Below, one piece after another: positions 6,301-7,309 of a stretch of DNA of 7,309 bases; positions within the stretch are counted from its first letter, which is position 1; each line of letters opens with the position of its first letter. The stretch comes from an uncultured Ruminococcus sp. (GTDB taxonomy: Bacteria > Bacillota > Clostridia > Oscillospirales > Acutalibacteraceae). The position numbers were made by a program, and so were the translations under genes. The stretch is from NCBI GenBank assembly GCA_902772795.1, contig CACYBZ010000241.1:1-7309 (forward strand), written 5' to 3'. The notes beneath the pieces were generated by a model. The model ran no database searches. It worked only from the letters and a program-made list of their open reading frames with translations, and was not told where the DNA came from.

Positions 6301-7104
6301 ATTTTCACCGTAAATTTCCGTTCTGGCATTGTAATATTCCTGCAAAGCCTGCTCAATGATTTCGGTAAGCTGTCCTTTTTCAATTTCAATTTTTTCCAGC
6401 CTTGTCAGGAATGTGGTATGACGGCAATGGTCTGACCAGTAAGTATCAATTACCCGCAATTCTGTAACACTCGGATTTCTTTTTTCCTCGTCCCTGAAAT
6501 AATCACGACAGAATTTCAAATCGCTGAGTGTCATAGCAAAACCCATGGAACTGTAGTACTCTGCCATTTCCTCATCACTGAAAGTAATGAAATTTTCTAC
6601 CTCCGCTACTTTTTCGGGAACGGTAACAGGCATTTCCAGTGTTTCAGGTTTTTCCATGGAAGCCAGACGGGATTCAACAGGGTTTATCATGTAGTGCTGG
6701 ATTTTGGTAAAATCTTCGTCTGTAATCTCACCCTTTACCGCAACGACCTTGGCACTGACAACAGCAGGATATTCACCTTGTGTCAGCAACTGAATACACT
6801 GTGACGCACTGTCGGCTCTCTGGTCATACTGTCCGGGAAGATATTCCATCGCAAAGACTTTCCAGCCGTCCTCCAGCGTGAATATTTCATTATACACGTT
6901 ATCCTGATTCGGCTCAGAGAATACAGCTGTCTGTGCTTTGGCAAATTCTTCTGCGGTGAGTCCTGATACATCATATCTGTTAAGAAGTCTGAGGTCGGTG
7001 AGTGCTTTCAGTCCTAAATTGTGTCTTAAATCCCATAGAATCTGTTTAGCCTCAACATCAAAGCCCTTTTTCTTTTCGACAAATATTCTTGTTACTTGTG
7101 ACAT
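3337..7104 (-). CDS. purL: Phosphoribosylformylglycinamidine synthase, single-chain form
   Basis: Cytoplasmic enzyme of de novo purine synthesis. It converts FGAR, glutamine and ATP to FGAM. The 1255 residues combine what PurS, PurL and PurQ do as separate subunits in many Bacilli. The N-terminal part (to about 165) corresponds to the PurS-like region. A linker with YWSDHCRHTTF (222-232) leads into two AIRS-type synthetase halves. These carry KNETHNHPTEIEPFGGAA (324-341), GGRTGRDGCGGATGSS (451-466), CNDFGAGG (508-515) and SIGGKDSMSG (784-793). From about 993 there is a class I glutaminase with FPGTNCE (999-1005), IPGGFSGGDE (1051-1060) and nucleophile C1096 in GICNGFQ. H1163 and E1165 in PVSHGEGRF complete the triad. 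Length is near that of other single-chain forms (E. coli about 1295). The ATG is preceded by GAAAGGA and a promoter ends about 36 bases upstream, so no riboswitch fits in the leader. No other purine gene is in the window. Confidence 0.97.
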   Translation of the reverse strand: MSQVTRIFVEKKKGFDVEAKQILWDLRHNLGLKALTDLRLLNRYDVSGLTAEEFAKAQTAVFSEPNQDNVYNEIFTLEDGWKVFAMEYLPGQYDQRADSASQCIQLLTQGEYPAVVSAKVVAVKGEITDEDFTKIQHYMINPVESRLASMEKPETLEMPVTVPEKVAEVENFITFSDEEMAEYYSSMGFAMTLSDLKFCRDYFRDEEKRNPSVTELRVIDTYWSDHCRHTTFLTRLEKIEIEKGQLTEIIEQALQEYYNARTEIYGENTDRDVSLMDMALAGMKLLRKRGLIPDLDVSDEINACSIEVPVTIDGITEQWLVQFKNETHNHPTEIEPFGGAATCLGGAIRDPLSGRSYVYQAMRVTGSGDPTIPFKDTMHGKLPSRKITTGAAAGYSSYGNQIGLATGQVTELYDSGYVAKRLEIGAVIGASPKENVVREVPQPDDIIVLLGGRTGRDGCGGATGSSKAHTEQSIETCGAEVQKGNPPTERKIQRLFRNKAVSTMIKRCNDFGAGGVCVAIGELADGLSVNLDKVTKKYDGLDGTELAISESQERMAVVLDPKDVDKFIEYAHTENLEATAVAVVTENPRLVMTWRGDTIVNLSRAFLNTNGVTQVSQAYITAPNPEENYRNQVPEVLDGMTKAEAFKENLSRLEVCSQIGLGERFDASIGASTVIMPFGGSYQLTPQDGMVAKIPLEKGETDDATAMSFGFIPGVSRWSPFHGSAFAVVESLSKLSALGANPLTSRLTFQEYFERLYDKPERWGKPASALLGAMTAQIHMGIPSIGGKDSMSGSFEHLDVPPTLVSFAVAMTKASKTISAEFKKADSHVIYVPVPVDKSTQVPVWEALKKMYTAVYELAQQGKILSASVVREGGASATVARMCFGNKTGFVFDHELTAEELFAPQSGSLVIELADGAELDNSVLAYPLGRTTDDTFIDIRCGKLPLDELIEKWTGKLEKVFATKAECPEVQYDIPLTKEYSQLSPVIKVAKPKVFIPVFPGTNCEVDTARAFAKAGADPQIMIVKNLTPNDIEETIRQMEKMITQSQIIMIPGGFSGGDEPDGSGKFIATTFRNPVICQAVTDLLEKRDGLILGICNGFQALIKLGLVPYGKITDIKENAPTLTFNTIGRHISHMAYTRVTSVKSPWLSQVSAGDVFAVPVSHGEGRFMADDDTLKTLIANGQVATQYVDLNGKPSSDIAFNINGSVCAIEGITSPDGRVFGKMGHSERKGNHLYANVPFEKDQKIFESGVAYFK

Positions 7105-7147
7105 TGTTTAAACCATTCCTTTCAATAGGTAATTGATTGTACATTTT

Positions 7148-7176
7148 ATTCTATCATAAATCATTTCGTTTTACAA
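7148..7176 (-). promoter_or_regulatory. purL promoter (SigA type)
   Basis: Minus strand: -35 TTGTAA (7176-7171), a 17-base spacer, and -10 TAGAAT (7153-7148) preceded by TGA, an extended -10. Transcription would start near 7141, giving a leader of about 36 bases. The perfect AAAATTTGC hairpin ends only 6 bases upstream of the -35 box, close enough to affect RNA polymerase or to act as a regulator site. Confidence 0.7.
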
Positions 7177-7182
7177 TATTCT

Positions 7183-7309
7183 TGAAAATTTGCTGTCGCA
7201 AATTTTCATGGAATTTGTGTAGTTTAAGGGCTTCGCCCTTAAAAATCCCACCAACTTTTTGAAAAAAGTCGGACAAAAACTTTTGTGGCTCACTTCGTTC
7301 GGATTTTTC
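7183..7309. repeat. Intergenic hairpin array, copy 2 (upstream of purL), cut by window edge
   Basis: The first hairpin has an 11-bp stem TGAAAATTTGC/GCAAATTTTCA around TGTC (7183-7208). It shares a 22-base core with 3267-3288. Next is a 9-bp stem TTTAAGGGC/GCCCTTAAA with a TTC loop (7223-7243), then AATCCCA. A stem CCAACTTTTT/AAAAAGTCGG with one mismatch (7251-7272) comes next, followed by the tail ACAAAAACTT (7273-7282). The tail matches ACCGAAACTT of the first array at 8 of 10 bases. The rest, to the edge, includes CTCACTTCGTTCGG. No gene is visible in this spacer. Confidence 0.75.

Noticed and set aside
3406..6313. Open frames on either strand inside purL, including 4146-4538 and 5592-5867 on the minus strand and several plus-strand frames
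   Set aside because: They overlap a continuous, motif-complete PurL and look like codon-bias shadows. None shows a family motif.
7105..7147. Purine or ZTP riboswitch in the purL leader
   Set aside because: The leader is only about 36 bases and has no conserved aptamer core. The hairpins lie upstream of the promoter.

Overview
The window reads as chromosomal DNA of a low-to-moderate-GC Gram-positive anaerobe. The best guess is a Ruminococcus-like clostridium (Oscillospiraceae). The basis is inference: a short SerA of about 388 residues with a C-terminal ACT domain next to SerC, a single-chain PurL of 1255 residues, SigA-type promoters with AT-rich spacers, and intergenic arrays of GC-rich hairpins of a kind I associate with that group. 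No plasmid, phage, transposase, CRISPR, rRNA or tRNA feature was seen.

All four genes lie on the minus strand. In transcription order (right to left) they are purL (7104-3337), a YdjM-family membrane metal-dependent hydrolase (3086-2562, TTG start proposed), serC (2342-1257) and serA (starting at 1215 or 1209, ending at 49). purL performs the fourth step of de novo purine synthesis, making FGAM from FGAR. serC and serA are 41 bases apart and form a serine-synthesis operon: SerA oxidises 3-phosphoglycerate and SerC transaminates the product. The phosphatase that would finish serine is not in the window. The membrane hydrolase sits alone between the two biosynthetic units, with its own promoter.

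Each of the three transcription units has a recognisable promoter: purL TTGTAA-17-TAGAAT, the hydrolase TGGTCA-16-TATAAT, and serC TTGACT-17-TATAAT. The first two also carry an upstream TG (extended -10). The gaps hold no further convincing genes.

The most unusual content is between the genes. The two spacers flanking purL (3181-3321 and 7183-7309) carry related hairpin arrays. Their linkers and tails are similar, but the stems differ in sequence while remaining paired. Both also carry a perfect 22-base hairpin with arms AAAATTTGC/GCAAATTTT around a TGTC loop, placed on opposite sides of the array in the two copies. In the hydrolase-serC spacer, a 15-base direct repeat forms the 3' arm of two different terminator-like hairpins. 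One is at the hydrolase stop codon and the other is in the serC leader. I see no wholly new protein system. The main leads are these DNA/RNA structures and a start-codon revision for the hydrolase.
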